Below are positions 1-11,937 of a DNA stretch of 64,000 nucleotides, piece after piece (position 1 is the stretch's first letter; each line of letters opens with the position of its first letter). The translations under genes and the position numbers were made by a program. Origin of the DNA: Batillaria attramentaria (lineage: Eukaryota; Mollusca; Gastropoda; Batillariidae); the NCBI GenBank assembly GCA_018292915.2, contig JACVVK020000317.1, positions 585,001 through 649,000 of the forward strand, written 5' to 3'. Below the pieces are notes generated by a model. It worked only from the letters and a program-made list of their open reading frames with translations. It ran no database searches and was not told where the DNA came from.

Positions 1-200
1 TGTGGCCGGCCATGATCTGAAGACAGAGAGAAATGAAGAACAATAATTATTTCAAACTAGTCAAAGATTCAAACGCAGACATAAATTAGCATGAAGGTGC
101 AGCGTCTCCTGCATGTCCTAGATTCATGCTGCCCCGTAGACCAGTGTGCATCATTTGTCCAACGTTACATTTTTTTTTTCAAGTAGTGCAGACACACTTA

Positions 201-252
201 GCCGCGAATTAGTCTTTGTGGCTTGCGCGGCTTTAAAAACTCACTCACTCAA
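201..252 (+). mobile_element. Mini-retroposon D copy
   Basis: AGCCGCGAATTAGTCTTTG, TGGCTTGCGCGGC then TTTAAAAACTCACTCACTCA. No clear TSD. Confidence 0.6.
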
Positions 253-1299
253 GTCCTTTGGTCCGTGGTTTGAATAAATAAAGACATTACACTAGAAAAA
301 CGTTCACCTTCAACAAATGACGGGTAAAGACCAGACGCATACAGCTTTTGTGAGAGTAATGGTAGGAATGGAAGAGGGTTTTCAGTTCAGTTAGGATGTC
401 ATCAGTACAGTTCAGTTTTGTTCAGGTCAGTTCTGTTTAAACATGGCATCGTTGTTGGCGTAAGGACACAAACTGACCGTGAGGTCATGTTTGGTGCCTA
501 TGTGAGGTACCCTGTTTGACAAGTGTGCTAGTCTGTAGTGATTTTTATTGTCATGAAAAAGCGTGATTTTCCTGATTTGTATGTTATGTAGGTCAAGGTG
601 CATGCCAGGCGGTCACAAAAAGAGGCAAGCTGCCAGTGAAACTGGGACTTTTTGCACAGCGGTCGGACACAAATGAGGCAAGCGGATTTGTGTGAACTGC
701 CTCTCTGGCCTACAGAGAAAGTAGACGTGCATTACTCCAGTCAGGCCTGAGCGAGACATTCATTTTTTTAAAAACAATCCCTGTCAGGTGCGTGCCTTTG
801 AATGGCCTGTTCATGTAGTAATTGTTTCTAGATTGAAACAGTTTTAGGGGTGACTATGATGCCTGAGGCTAATAGGGAATATAATTATAGGCATTTTGAG
901 GCCCTGTGTATTTGTGTCCGTCGCCCTGCTCTCTGAAAACCCCATACGCGTATGTTGCTTTGGTCCACAAGGACCCTGTCATGCTCCTTTAGGTTCAGTA
1001 GTGGGTCACATTCTCTACTGCACGCCTTTGCTCTGCAAGCGGCCAATGGCACTCTGCACGCGCCTCATCTCTACTCGCGATCTATAGCATAGTGGCCAAT
1101 GCTTTGTTCCTGCAGGCTACTCTTCAGAGTCATATATTAATTTCTTGTTAGGATGACAGGTCCTTCTCAGCTGCTTATGATGGTGTTCAGCATCACACCA
1201 TAAAACACATATAAACACGCACACAAATACATTGTACAGACAGGCTTGCGTGCAGCTGACTCAAGCCGACAATCCGTGACTGCACTCGACTTTCTATCT
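253..1299. other. Unassigned; one 25-bp minisatellite-like unit
   Basis: No gene seen. ATTGTCATGAAAAAGCGTGA TTTT at 548-571 matches the unit of the 18143 minisatellite. A diverged pair CTGTCAGGTGCGTG…GCCTGAGG occurs here (about 782-872) and at 43550-43640. (TTCAG)-like repeats lie at 375-435. Confidence 0.6.
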
Positions 1300-1428
1300 C
1301 ACTGAGTTCGTATCCCGGCGGAGGCCAAGTATGTGTGCTGGCTTTTTCATCGTTGCCCCGTCTTTCATATCACCCGTATTTGGTATAAAAGGACGTAAAA
1401 CCCCCCACACACCCACCCACCCACCCTC
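1300..1428 (+). mobile_element. SINE A, 5'-truncated
   Basis: It starts in the B-box region (GAGTTCGTATCCCGGCGG) and runs through the family-typical GTTGCCCCGTCTTTCATATC and AAAGGACGTAAAACCCCCC to a (CACC)n tail. The tRNA head up to the anticodon loop is missing. Confidence 0.75.
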
Positions 1429-1458
1429 ACTGAGTTTGAGCAGCCGAGCGGCCAAGGA

Positions 1459-1535
1459 AACATGGTGTTGCATTCGGAGCTCTGCTAATCTCCAAGATAG
1501 ACTATGTCCAGCGCACAGACGCAGTCACAACAGCA
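1459..1535 (+). repeat. Dispersed repeat J
   Basis: GGTGTTGCATTCGGAGCTCT, GCTAATCTCC, GCGCACAGACGCAGTCACAA. Related copies: 54672-54745 (minus), 56136-56215 (plus), shorter cores near 14510, 38705 and 45535 (minus). The 53-bp minisatellite grows from its 3' end. Confidence 0.6.
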
Positions 1536-2065
1536 ACTGTTCCAATAGATAGAAGTGTCTCTCTATACAGCTAGAGATGGTAGCAGCAACTGTTCCAAAA
1601 GATAGAAGTGTCTCTCTATACAGCTAGTGATGGTAGCAGCAACTGTTCCAATAGATAGAAGTGTCTCTCTATACAGCTAGTGATGGTAGCAGCAACTGTT
1701 CCAAAAGATAGAAGTGTCTCTCTATACAGCTAGTGATGGTAGCAGCAACTGTTCCAAAAGATAGAAGTGTCTCTCTATACAGCTAGTGATGGTAGCAGCA
1801 ACTGTTCCAATAGATAGAAGTGTCTCTCTATACAGCTAGTGATGGTAGCAGCAACTGTTCCAAAAGATAGAAGTGTCTCTCTATACAGCTAGTGATGGTA
1901 GCAGCAACTGTTCCAATAGATAGAAGTGTCTCTCTATACAGCTAGTGATGGTAGCAGCAACTGTTCCAATAGATAGAAGTGTCTCTCTATACAGCTAGTG
2001 ATGGTAGCAGCAACTGTTCCAATAGATAGAAGTGTCTCTCTATACAGCTAGAGATGGTGTAGCAG
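1531..2065. repeat. 53-bp minisatellite, ~10 units
   Basis: The unit CAGCAACTGTTCCAATAG…AAGTGTCTCTCTATACAGCT repeats every 53 bp. Two variants (CCAATAG / CCAAAAG) are intermixed. The left flank is a dispersed repeat J. Confidence 0.95.
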
Positions 2066-2382
2066 CTGTTCCTTTAAACTGCTCCCTTGTAAATGTGTGG
2101 GTTTCTGTATTAGCCGGACACAAGCAATTTCCAACAGACAATCGACTTCTGCCCCCTATGGGCAGAATCAGTCACGCGGCTATCTATCATATGGGCTGGG
2201 TATCGTGAAAGTGAAGGTGATGTTGTAGGCTGGGTACTCTGGAAATGATGTATACTGCATCTGTAGCCGGTAAATTGCCTTGCGAATGTTGACCCGGTAA
2301 ACTGGGGACATGACACATCTGTTTAAAGTTGTCACCTTAAAAGTAAACCTGCATTCCTGCATTGCCTTCTGATGCATCCTAA

Positions 2383-3264
<882 letters not shown>

Positions 3265-3528
3265 ATTTGGTTCGGTGGCTAAGGCGTCTGGTCTGTGGAT
3301 CCTGAGGCGCCGGGTTCGAATCCCGTGGGCATGGGCTGGTTGGACATTTCTCCCCTCGGGTATTTTTCATCATCAAATGGAATCAAATTCACGCGCAGAC
3401 TCGTTTACGTTGCCTGTCTTGGCTTCGTGTACACACGCATGCATAAATATCAAGTGTTAAAGATCCCGTTTCCCCGGGAGGGATCGAGAAATAAATTCCG
3501 GGAGGGGAGGCGAATGTGACGGGAGGAA
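3265..3528 (+). mobile_element. SINE K
   Basis: The tRNA-like head (TTCGGTGGCTAAGGCGTCTG, GTCTGTGGATCC; B-box CGGGTTCGAATCCCGTG) is followed by CGTTGCCTGTCTTGGCTTCG and TGTACACACGCATGC. The loop CTGTGGA would give a GTG (His-like) anticodon. No 3' tail match to the second copy beyond GATCCC. Confidence 0.7.
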
Positions 3529-3533
3529 GTCGG

Positions 3534-3570
<37 letters not shown>

Positions 3571-3794
3571 AACCATTTTAGGGAACTCTCTGCCTCTTTA
3601 TGTCATCACTTACCACCTGTAAAAAAAATTATTCACTTATTCTTAAGTAAACAATAGATCATTTTTCATATATACATTGTATATTGCCCCCAGTAATTTC
3701 CAGCATCCACCCATCCATGTCACATCTTCCAAAAATTGTATCATTAAGTTTTGATGATGATTATAAGGACTCTCTGTCTGTCTGTCTGTCTGTC

Positions 3795-3963
3795 GGGGAG
3801 CCGGGGTGGCCGAATGGTAGAGCGTTGGACTCTCAATGCTCGGGTCGTGAGTTCGAATCCCGCCGGCTGGGGCCAAATATTTGTGCTGGCCTTGTTTCTC
3901 GTTGCCCCGTCTTTGATATCCCCCTTATGTGGTGGAAAGGGACGTTAAACTCCCAAACACCCA
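3795..3963 (+). mobile_element. SINE A, full length, inserted in (CTGT)n
   Basis: A complete tRNA-like head (GGGGAGCCGGGGTGGCCGAA, then TGGTAGAGCGTTGGACT) with A-box (GGTGGCCGAATGG) and B-box (GAGTTCGAATCCC) is followed by the family body (GTTGCCCCGTCTTTGATATC, GGACGTTAAACTCCC) and AAACACCC tail. The same (CTGT)n sequence on both sides fits a TSD in a microsatellite. Subfamily with TCTCAATG in the anticodon-loop position. Confidence 0.9.
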
Positions 3964-3964
3964 C

Positions 3965-4038
<74 letters not shown>
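3964..4038. repeat. (CTGT)n(CT)n microsatellite
   Basis: Follows the tail of the SINE A copy at 3795. The matching (CTGT)n lies on its other side. Confidence 0.95.
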
Positions 4039-4040
<2 letters not shown>

Positions 4041-4342
4041 ACAGCTGTGCTCTGTAACATCATTGAAGACTCACCTACACAAGTATGTTGTGGACAGTCT
4101 GCTTCATCATTGATTATGATTTACCCCTCCAGTCATGTTTCCCGCTTGTTTTCACCTGTTTGCTAGACATGGCCGTATGCCTTAATTTTTACTCATTATG
4201 TTTGGCTTGTCATTCCCTTGATATGCCCCGTTGTATTTTATTTGTTTGTTTTGGGTTTGGCTTGTTTGTTTGTTTGTTTGTTTGTTTGTTTTTCTCTCTT
4301 CTTTCTTTATACTTGTTTGGTTTTCTTTCATTTTTGTAGTTT

Positions 4343-4414
4343 GGATCATGTAGTGGATCATGTAGTGGATCATGTAGTGGATCATGTAGTGGATCATGTA
4401 GTGGATCATGTAGT
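4343..4414. repeat. 12-bp tandem repeat, 6 units
   Basis: Six perfect GGATCATGTAGT units inside a T-rich 3'-end-like region. It stays open in several frames only because 12 is a multiple of 3. Confidence 0.95.
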
Positions 4415-4434
4415 GCTTCTTTGTTCTTTTTGTC

Positions 4435-4518
4435 TGTGTTTGTTTTCTGTAGCAAGGACACGTTGTAAGATAAGCACTTGTGCTTAACACTTATATCCTG
4501 GTAAAATAAAGTTCATTC
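4435..4518 (+). repeat. Retroposon 3'-end module O
   Basis: GTAGCAAGGACACGTTGTAA, GATAAGCACTTGTGCTTAAC, CTTATATCCTGGTAAAATAA AG then (TTCA)n. The same module in reverse is at 40688-40770, with relatives at 11799-11870, 26290-26350 and 38184-38437. Confidence 0.65.
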
Positions 4519-4646
4519 ATTCAAAGTTTTTTTCATTCAAGGTATGTAACCCCTCTGCCTGCCCCCCCCCCCCCCCTCCCCCCCTCCTCTTCCCCGGCCT
4601 TTCTGGGAATGTTCTGTAACGAGTTTCACCAATTTCACCAAAGTCG

Positions 4647-4650
<4 letters not shown>

Positions 4651-4728
<78 letters not shown>

Positions 4729-4754
4729 CGCACACGCGCGCGCGCGCACGCACG
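4651..4754. repeat. (CT)n(CA)n(CG)n microsatellite
   Basis: CT then CA then alternating CG/CA, a potential Z-DNA former. Borders repeat H. Confidence 0.95.
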
Positions 4755-4762
4755 TAATAACT

Positions 4763-4873
4763 ACGTGGATGCCCAATGTGTGTTATGAACTCGTGTTTGG
4801 TCATTCTGGTATTTAGGTCTGCAGACACCAGACGTAGAGCAGACAAGCCTGCTTTGAGCAAAGTTTGGCGTTT

Positions 4874-4876
<3 letters not shown>
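4763..4876 (-). repeat. Dispersed repeat H, copy 1
   Basis: The reverse complement of the 6843 copy: CCAATGTGTGTTATGAACTC, GTCTGCAGACACCAGACGTA, AGTTTGGCGTTTCC. It is bounded by (CA)n on both sides. Confidence 0.85.
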
Positions 4877-4963
<87 letters not shown>

Positions 4964-4987
4964 GCACGCACACGCACACGCACGCAC
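4875..4987. repeat. (CA)n microsatellite
   Basis: About 100 bp of CA with CACG variants at the 3' end, between repeat H and a SINE B fragment. Confidence 0.97.
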
Positions 4988-5003
4988 AAGGAAGAAACCT
5001 CTG

Positions 5004-5113
5004 GGTTTTTGTTTGTTGTTTTTTTTTTTTTGCTGCCCCAACTCTTTGCCAGCTCCAGTGGTGTTCCTCCCAGGTAATGGGTGGAATCCACGGAGGACTC
5101 GGAAGCTGGGACA
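5004..5113 (-). mobile_element. SINE B, strongly 5'-truncated
   Basis: A minus-strand copy of only the last ~110 bp (GCTGCCCCAACTCTTTGCCA on the plus strand after a T-rich tail). AAACCTCTG at 4995-5003 and 5114-5122 is a 9-bp TSD. Confidence 0.85.
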
Positions 5114-5122
5114 AAACCTCTG

Positions 5123-5689
5123 TTTTTCTAATCACACTGTGTAACTCGAAACTACAGAGAGCAAGACCCTGTCCACTTCACAGACCAAAAAGTTCATTTG
5201 TCATGTGTCAGGGGAGATGTTTTGTATTTTCCGATTTCACAAAGCAAAACGAAAACGCCGCCGGTACCTTCCAGAAATATCAAGAGGTGATCATTCAGTG
5301 TTACCGTCACACAATACAATCTGAACACGGCTCACAACAATATCTAGAAATGTCAACGGGAATATTAAAGTTCACAGTCACAACATTCAAACTTTCAAAA
5401 TTTATTTCGTGTGTCAGCCAGTGTTCCATTTTCTGAACAGTTTTTGTTGTTGTTGTTGTTGTTGTTTACTGAGCTGTTACTTTATTCTTTTTATTTTTGT
5501 TTTTCTTTCTTTTTATCTTTTTTTTATATCTTTTTCTTTTTATCAAATCTTTTTATCTGTTTTATTTTTTTTTATTTTTTATTTTTTTTTATTTTTATTA
5601 TTATCATTTTGTTTTGGAGTGCGCGATGTCTTCAGGGCGGATTCAAGCATTTGCCCCCATCAAGTGTGTCTGACATTTACACAGTTCGA
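5123..5689. other. Unassigned with T-rich tract
   Basis: (GTT)n and a 170-bp T-rich stretch (5440-5610) explain the hydrophobic open frames. Nothing else seen. Confidence 0.65.
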
Positions 5690-6040
5690 CACGACAGGGC
5701 ATTTGGCCTCAGGGTTCAGGTCTCCGCCACAGATCCTGAGTCGCAGGTTCAAATCCCCAATGGGCAGGAATTAGATGAGATTTTTCCTCACCAGATCGAG
5801 TCAAGTTCACGTGCAGCCTCGTTTTGCGTTGCCTATCTCCACTTCGTGTACACATGCACGCGCACAATATCAAGTGTGCATGTCAAAAATCCCACTCCAA
5901 ACAGGGGTGGGGGGACGGGGGAAGGGGGCTACGGAATTGAAACAAGCACACATCATGGATGCAGGAATAAGAATATGAATGGGTGGCGCTGCACTGTGGC
6001 GACACGCTTCCCCCAAGGAGGGGAAGCAACCCGGATTTCG
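5690..6040 (+). mobile_element. SINE K, diverged, with shared 3' end
   Basis: A degraded head (CAGATCCTGAGTCGCAGGTT, CAAATCCCC) is followed by CGTTGCCTATCTCCACTTCG and TGTACACATGCACGCG. It ends in a module GGGTGGCGCTGCACTGTGGC, GACACGCTTCCCCC that is also present in SINE L. Confidence 0.65.
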
Positions 6041-6278
6041 CTAATTGCGGCATGAGACTGTAAAACTATGTTGTATTAACCACTTATTTTTATTTTGTAA
6101 TTTCACTTTTTTTTTTGTCTTTTTTTTTTTGTCTTTTCGTTTCGTCTGCCGTAAAGTCAATCATCAGGCACACAACCACCCCCTTCCCCCTCACCCCGTC
6201 CCTCTCTCTCTCTCTCTCTCTAAATGTAAAGGTGTTGAACACAAATACCTCCACGCTCCACACAACCAGAGATATAGG

Positions 6279-6282
6279 GATG

Positions 6283-6314
<32 letters not shown>

Positions 6315-6358
6315 GAAACAGGAGACAAATCGTAGCCACATGTTGTACATGTTGAACT

Positions 6359-6391
<33 letters not shown>
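6279..6391. repeat. (GAT)n and (CT)n microsatellites
   Basis: (GAT)n at 6279-6315 and (CT)n at 6360-6391. Confidence 0.95.
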
Positions 6392-6395
<4 letters not shown>

Positions 6396-6806
6396 AACAG
6401 ACGGACTTCAAACGCCCACAAGAAAGAGAACTGTGAGAGGAGTCTATCGTCTGCCTGTGTTAAATAGCTTCGACATTCAGCCAGCATAATGTTGCCACAG
6501 ACAGCTTTTCTATACTATTGCCCGACATGCATCTAAAACCACTGACGAGTCAAAAAAATAAAATAAATAAATAACCCACCGAGAACCCAAGGAAAACAAG
6601 ATTTTGGCTCAGGTCAAACCGGCCATGAAGGAATTATCGTCCGGTGAAACTGATTAGTCTCGACAACTGGAGAACTTCCGGTGTCTTGTCAATGTCAGGC
6701 GACTGACGTCTGCTTCCGGTGGGACACGCACGATTCGTGAAGAGCTATTGAAACTGACATATGGCCACTAATCCGCTAATGGAGTGCATGGCGTAGACAA
6801 GACATG

Positions 6807-6807
<1 letters not shown>
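6392..6807. other. Unassigned
   Basis: Mixed-composition sequence with an A-rich patch (6556-6580). No gene or repeat recognised. Confidence 0.6.
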
Positions 6808-6842
<35 letters not shown>

Positions 6843-6844
<2 letters not shown>

Positions 6845-6966
6845 AAACGCCAAACTTTGCTCAAAGTAGGCTTGTCTGCACTACGTCTGGTGTCTGCAGA
6901 CCTTCTAAATACCAGAATGATCAAACACGAGTTCGTAACACACACTGGGCATTCACATATTACGGT
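6843..6966 (+). repeat. Dispersed repeat H, copy 2
   Basis: GGAAACGCCAAACTTTGCTC, CTACGTCTGGTGTCTGCAGA, GAGTTCGTAACACACACTGG, directly after a 34-bp (TG)n. Confidence 0.85.
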
Positions 6967-7524
6967 CACGTGATGCGAAGGCTCAAGTTTTCACCGGAAG
7001 TGAGCGATAGTGCTTCTCCATTCACATGTCATAATCATCAAAGGTGACAGTGCTCAAACTGGTGTAAAAATCTGAAACTAAATGCTTGGGCAACACGCGG
7101 TCTCGTGGAGATATGGAATGTTGTGAGACAAACAAGCCCCGCGCTTTGCGTCATCAAAACGTGCGTAGCAACCAGCTCCGTGCTTGTCTTACAAGTTACA
7201 GCCACGGGTTTTGTTTGTTTTTTGGTTTTTTGTTGTGGTTTTTTTTTGTTTTTGTTTTTTTTTTTTTTTGGGGGGGGGGGGGGGAGGGGGGTGTCCGCCA
7301 GCTGTCCTTCAGTAATGTTATCCAAGGTATCTCCGTTGTCCTGACCAGAACATGTACCACGTGATGTGGAGCGTGCAAGAGCTCTGGAGAACTCTGGGAT
7401 CTTACCAATACCAGTTTTAACTCATGTGTTCCCATAATTATCGTTTGGTAACGTGATAATCCACGGCCGACATAGGTCACGGGCAGATTCATTTGAAAAA
7501 TGTCCGATTATTTTCTTAAAAAGT
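6967..7524. other. Unassigned with T/G homopolymers
   Basis: A T-rich then poly-G block at 7205-7290. No gene. Confidence 0.6.
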
Positions 7525-7660
7525 GTGGATGGGTGTTTGGGAGTTTAACGTCCTTTTCCACCACGTGAGGGTGATATCAAAGACGGGGCAACGAGAAAAA
7601 GGCCAGCACAAAATTAATATTTGGCCCCAGCCGGGATTGGAACCCACGACCTGAGGCGGA
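7525..7660 (-). mobile_element. SINE A, head-truncated
   Basis: The minus-strand copy has the usual 3' end (GTGTTTGGGAGTTTAACGTC on the plus strand) and body up to the B-box (GGGATTGGAACCCACGACC). The rest of the tRNA head is replaced by unrelated sequence. Confidence 0.8.
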
Positions 7661-7794
7661 TATCATTTTTGCATCACACTGGATAATATTCAGGGCAAAT
7701 GTCCGATACTTACACGACCAGCCACGACAGTTGTCCTTTTAAGTTCAATGGATACGAAGTCCTGAAAAATGGATTAATGCAACAACAAATCGGC

Positions 7795-8080
7795 AACTCT
7801 GCCCCATCCTACCTTTCAATTTATCAGACTCTACACTCGTCACGCACTCTCTTTAGTCTTCATCTGACACTCTTATTCTCACAAGTCCACGCACTGGAAT
7901 TTCCAATGGCTGTGCTCAAGCATTCTCATGCGCTGGTCCATTAGTCTGGAACCCACCCCCTCCCCTTCCTCTTTCACTCCGCCAGACATCACCCGTAGAA
8001 AACCTTCAAGAAAAACCTTGAGACTTTCTTGTTTTCAATCCAGAACAATGTACGAGTTGCCCGCACTACTTGTTTATACG
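7795..8080 (+). mobile_element. Degraded LINE reverse-transcriptase C-terminus
   Basis: A translated stretch reads APSYLS..YQTLHSSRTL and, after a frame change, AFSCAGPLVWNPPPPLPLSLR, QTSPVENLQEK, stop, then DFL. This is the familiar end of CR1/L2/Rex-type LINE ORF2 (APSYL...RAFS.AGP..WNSLP...R.....FK..LKT.L). It holds at least one frameshift and one stop, so it is an old pseudogene. An A/T-rich 3' region follows to about 8200. Confidence 0.75.
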
Positions 8081-8344
8081 TCTTACGTCTGCATTCTCCG
8101 CCTCCATTAAATACTACCAGCTGCTAGTATTTCTTTCCTTTTATTTTCTTGTCACTTCAGTTTTTATCGGTTTTGTATAATTATGTTCTCTGTCTCGGTC
8201 TCGGTGTGTGTGTGTGGTTACGTTTGGTTGATTGAATGCTTGTCTGTTTGTTCTGCTTGTCAACATGATTTGTTCTTTTTCTTGTTTCTTTGTTCATTTG
8301 CCTGTTTGTTTATGCTGCTTTTTTTTTTCTTTTCTTTTTTGTTC

Positions 8345-8407
<63 letters not shown>

Positions 8408-8648
8408 AATTTTGTACACGTGTAGTGTTGCAGCAGCCCTGAACTTCATAATATGAACTGACATACATTTTTCATAATTATACTGTACATTTTGCATCAT
8501 TTTCATTATTTTGTAGCCTGTGTTTACGCGTGAAGGTTTTGTTACAAACACCTTGAACTGTCTTGTCACGGTGATAGGTATACACAACAAGTGCCATGAT
8601 TATCAATGTTTTCACCTGTGATAAACACCTAATAGCTATAGTATAGGT
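8081..8648. other. A/T-rich 3' side of the LINE fragment
   Basis: Probably LINE 3' UTR to about 8200, then T-rich sequence and (TG)n. Nothing else seen. Confidence 0.5.
8347..8404. repeat. (TG)n microsatellite
   Basis: 58 bp of pure TG in a T-rich region downstream of the LINE fragment. Confidence 0.97.
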
Positions 8649-9083
8649 TTAGTTTAGTTTTAGTTTAATCCTCTTTATTCCCTGGGGAACATAGGGCTGC
8701 AACCACACTCCGCCAGCGCACTCGGTTCTGGGACACCCTCTTTAGTTCAGCCCACGTTGTTCCGGCGGCCTTGGCTTTCCCGAGGGCTTTCACCAGCTCG
8801 CGTCATGGGCTCTACTAGAGAGGACTCTTCCTGGACCAAGTTGCGTTGTAGATCTGTGGTTGTAGTTTCTGTAACATGTTCTTTTTTAAAGAGTTGGGTT
8901 GTTAGCCCTACTCAAACCCCCAACCTGGAGGACCAGTGAGTGCGCTTCGTCTGGCCTCTACCCTTCGACCTGTCCAGCATGGGTGGCCCTACCAGGAGAC
9001 GAATCTCCCGCCGGCATAGCTCTCGGGGTCATGGAGACACGCAAGCCCCATCTCCAACGGCAAGGATGCACTCATCGATAGGG
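8649..9083 (-). mobile_element. 5'-truncated LINE with 11-bp TSD
   Basis: On the minus strand the 3' end encodes a C-terminus reading TWAELKRVSQNRVRWRSVV..LCSPGNKED and stop (stop codon at 8665-8667). It resembles the end of the 31078 LINE copy, with shared RVRWR-VV--LCS. The tail on the minus strand is (CTAAA)n-like. Flanks carry the TSD ATAGTATAGGT at 8638-8648 and 9084-9094. The upstream part lacks a continuous frame. Same broad LINE clade as 31078, different family. Confidence 0.8.
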
Positions 9084-9094
9084 ATAGTATAGGT

Positions 9095-9783
9095 AGTTAC
9101 TTCCAATCTCTAGCAACGGAACCAAAACCTACGACCATCTAGCAAACTATTACCATCTGACAGACACGTGTAAGGTGGCCACCACATAGTCGGTTAATCA
9201 TAGTTTACACCACTCGCCAGTGCAAACTTTCAGTAAGTTAACTATGAGTGCTTTACGTCCGAAAATAGTAATGACACAGAAAGCGAAAGTGTGAGTTACG
9301 ACTTTCCATAACCCACTCAGTGGTTTATGAGTTCACAAAACACACTCCAGTTACGTCATTAATTAGAAAATGCGTCATTTCAAACATCTGGAACTCATAC
9401 GTCACGGCCGGTGCACAATTATTTTGTTTATTTATTTATTTATTTATTTTATTTTATTTTATTTTTTAATTTTTTTTTTTGGGGGGGGGGGGGGAATTTT
9501 ATTTTCCATGGATCACGTAAAAAATGATCGCACAGAAAATTCTCTGCGAAGTATTTGCGAGCGTACTTTTGGATGTCAGTACATGAGCACATGCTTTGAA
9601 TGATATTCTTCTTAACATCAAGCAATTTCAGCTGTCCTACGCATCATTTCCTCACAAGTCAGTGCGCGGAATTTTGAGGGGGTACAAAAGTCACTAGTCA
9701 CCCTACCAGAAAAATAAAATGTCGCTGAAAATGTATGCGACTAGAGCAGTAGAGGTAAGAGTCTGAATGCTCGTGGAATAAAC
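9095..9783. other. Unassigned
   Basis: (TTTA)n/poly-T/poly-G block at 9425-9494; otherwise unique-looking and without coding signal. Confidence 0.6.
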
Positions 9784-9789
9784 AGCTCA

Positions 9790-9942
9790 CGTGATTAGTC
9801 CTCGTGGTTTACAGCAAAAGACTAACCCCTCGATGGGTCGATTGTTTGCGTAGATACCTCGCCGGAGGCTCGGTAGCTACACAAACAATCGAACCATCTC
9901 GGGGTTAGTCTTTCGCCGTAAACCACTCAAACTAATCATGTA
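9790..9942. mobile_element. Foldback element, ~153 bp
   Basis: The arms are ~70-bp imperfect inverted repeats (CGTGATTAG, GGTTTAC, AAAGACTAACCCC, CGATTGTTTG and complements) around GCCGGAGGC. AGCTCA at 9784-9789 and 9943-9948 may be a 6-bp TSD. Confidence 0.55.
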
Positions 9943-10271
9943 AGCTCATTATCATCATGATTTCTCGTGGAGTAAGACGACTCAAGAAAGTGACAGTTTT
10001 CTGGTGCATCGACCCGGAACTCATGTCACAAGCGTGAGGAAGATGCGAGTATTAATTCTGAGGGCGTGCGAGTCAAAGTTCGGAAGAGCTAAATCATCTT
10101 AAATCCCCGGGGGAAAAAAATGAAACAGAAAATGTGATTTTGATAGTTGTGTGTGCGAGTACTGAGGACCAAATTCAGTTTTCACTCAGGGAGTATTAGG
10201 GATTAGTACAGGAGGGCAGACCCTTTGCTGTTAGTTCAGTAGTGTTAACTCCACCTTTCGCTACTCAGCAA

Positions 10272-10451
10272 GGGGAGCCGGGGTGGCCGAATGGTAGAGC
10301 GTTGGGCTTTCAATGCTCGGGTCGTGAGTTCGATTCCCGGCTGGGGCCAAATATTGTGGTGGCCTTTTTCTCGTTGCCCCGTCTTTGATATCACCCTTAC
10401 GTGGTGGAAAAGGACGTTATACTCCAAAACACCCCCCCACACACACACACA
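10272..10451 (+). mobile_element. SINE A, full length with 11-bp TSD
   Basis: A complete head and body, tail C-rich then (AC)n. Flanked by CTACTCAGCAA at 10261-10271 and 10452-10462, a perfect 11-bp TSD. Confidence 0.93.
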
Positions 10452-10462
10452 CTACTCAGCAA

Positions 10463-11160
10463 AGCTAACAAGCTTAAGATCCCACCCTCTACTCCCCCCC
10501 CCCCCCCCGCCAGCAATACCAAAACACTATTTGTGTTGCACGAAGTTAACGATTTTAGGTGTGTTAACTCTTCCTCCCGTTTCCTCGCACGTCCGCACAC
10601 TGCCTATCTCGCGCACAGCCTCGCACTGTTTGGACACACCCTCTACTCCTGCTCCTCGCAGATTCCGGGCGCCTCATAGACTTTAAAACCACGTGGTTTA
10701 CCCCCCGTTTACCCTCGTGCTGTTTCTCCCCCGAGCGCGGTTTTGCTGTTGATGCAGAGATTCGGGAGAGATTTGCAGAAATATAGCGATATCGATGCTT
10801 TCTCCTCGTACATTAGCGATTCATCGGACATCGTGACACAAGCGACATTATCCCCCGTGTTTAGGAGCAACGGATTACGGGTGACCTAAAAAAAAAAAAA
10901 ATCAACCTCTCCATCGTCCGAGTATGACTGACAGAAAAAGCTGTTTCCAGACTATGGCGTGACCGAGAGATTTGAAACAAACCGTCCACGTAGCAACGAA
11001 CGGTCAGTGCATAGCAACCATCAACGACGACAGATGGTTCGCGCATTAAGGGGCGCTTCACTCGAGCGCTGCACCCATGATTATCGGTCTTTGTTCGACG
11101 ATTACTGTTCTTGACCGCTCCTTCGGCTGACTTGAGCTGATTTTCTGTCATTGTGTGGAT

Positions 11161-11199
<39 letters not shown>

Positions 11200-11440
11200 A
11201 CTACGTCCGTGGCTACCATTCCCTGCAGTTCTTATTAGGCTGTAACAACGAAACCGCTGTGTAAATGTTAGGACTGTTTATATACCATACTGTAAAAACT
11301 AGAGAAGAGTACCTAGATCACTTATCTGCTTTGAATGAAGGAGATGAATGAACATGACAAATGTATAAATACTTAGCCTGTGTTGAAGGGGCCGGTGGCC
11401 CACAACAATAAAAAGTTCGAGTTCGAGTTCTCTCTCTCTC

Positions 11441-11442
<2 letters not shown>
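10463..11442. other. Unassigned
   Basis: Poly-C at 10494-10508, A-run at 10889-10901, (CT)n at 11167-11198. AACAATAAAAAGTTCGAGTT C at 11404-11430 looks like a retroposon tail. No gene. Confidence 0.55.

Positions 11443-11518
<76 letters not shown>
11443..11518. repeat. (AC)n microsatellite
   Basis: 76 bp of AC preceded by (GTTCGA)-like and (CT)n repeats. Confidence 0.97.
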
Positions 11519-11520
<2 letters not shown>

Positions 11521-11873
11521 CGACAGGAGTGAGTTCGAAGCTGTCAAGAACCTAAACTGGACATTATCTACAGATTTTTGCGGAATACTGTCTGCGAAGT
11601 TTGCCACCGTCTGCAGTAGCCGGTTTACGCTGGACAAGTGATGTTGTTGGTTTTTTTTTTGTTTTTTTGTTGTTGGGGGGGAGGGATTTATGCAATGCTT
11701 AGTTAAGAGAGTTCTCTCTCTCTCTCTCTCACACACTCTCTCCTGTACTGTAGCTTATAGATTTTTCTTCCTTTGCTCATAATTATTCTCGTAGTTTAGC
11801 AACGGCAATTTCAAAAATGGTATTTCTGCCCAAACTTTTACCGTTGGAAAATAAAGATTATTGTCATTGTCAT

Positions 11874-11935
<62 letters not shown>
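11874..11935. repeat. (CT)n(CA)n between module O and SINE B
   Basis: Links a retroposon tail (AATAAAG, ATTGTC repeats) to the broken 3' end of SINE B. Confidence 0.95.

Positions 11936-11937
<2 letters not shown>

Noticed and set aside
3795..3865. tRNA gene calls in SINE heads (also 10272, 26721, 28633, 17053, 3265)
   Set aside because: A- and B-boxes are present but the cloverleaf is imperfect, and each head is followed by a SINE body and repeated around the window.
4517..5144. Overlapping frames of 79-174 codons with CVCV, HTHT or RERE
   Set aside because: Pure microsatellite translation. The same holds for frames at 2452, 11318, 15196, 30218, 42262 and 44694.
11404..11431. GTTCGA repeats as a tRNA B-box array
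   Set aside because: Only a short (GTTCGA)n retroposon-like tail after AATAAA; no A-box.
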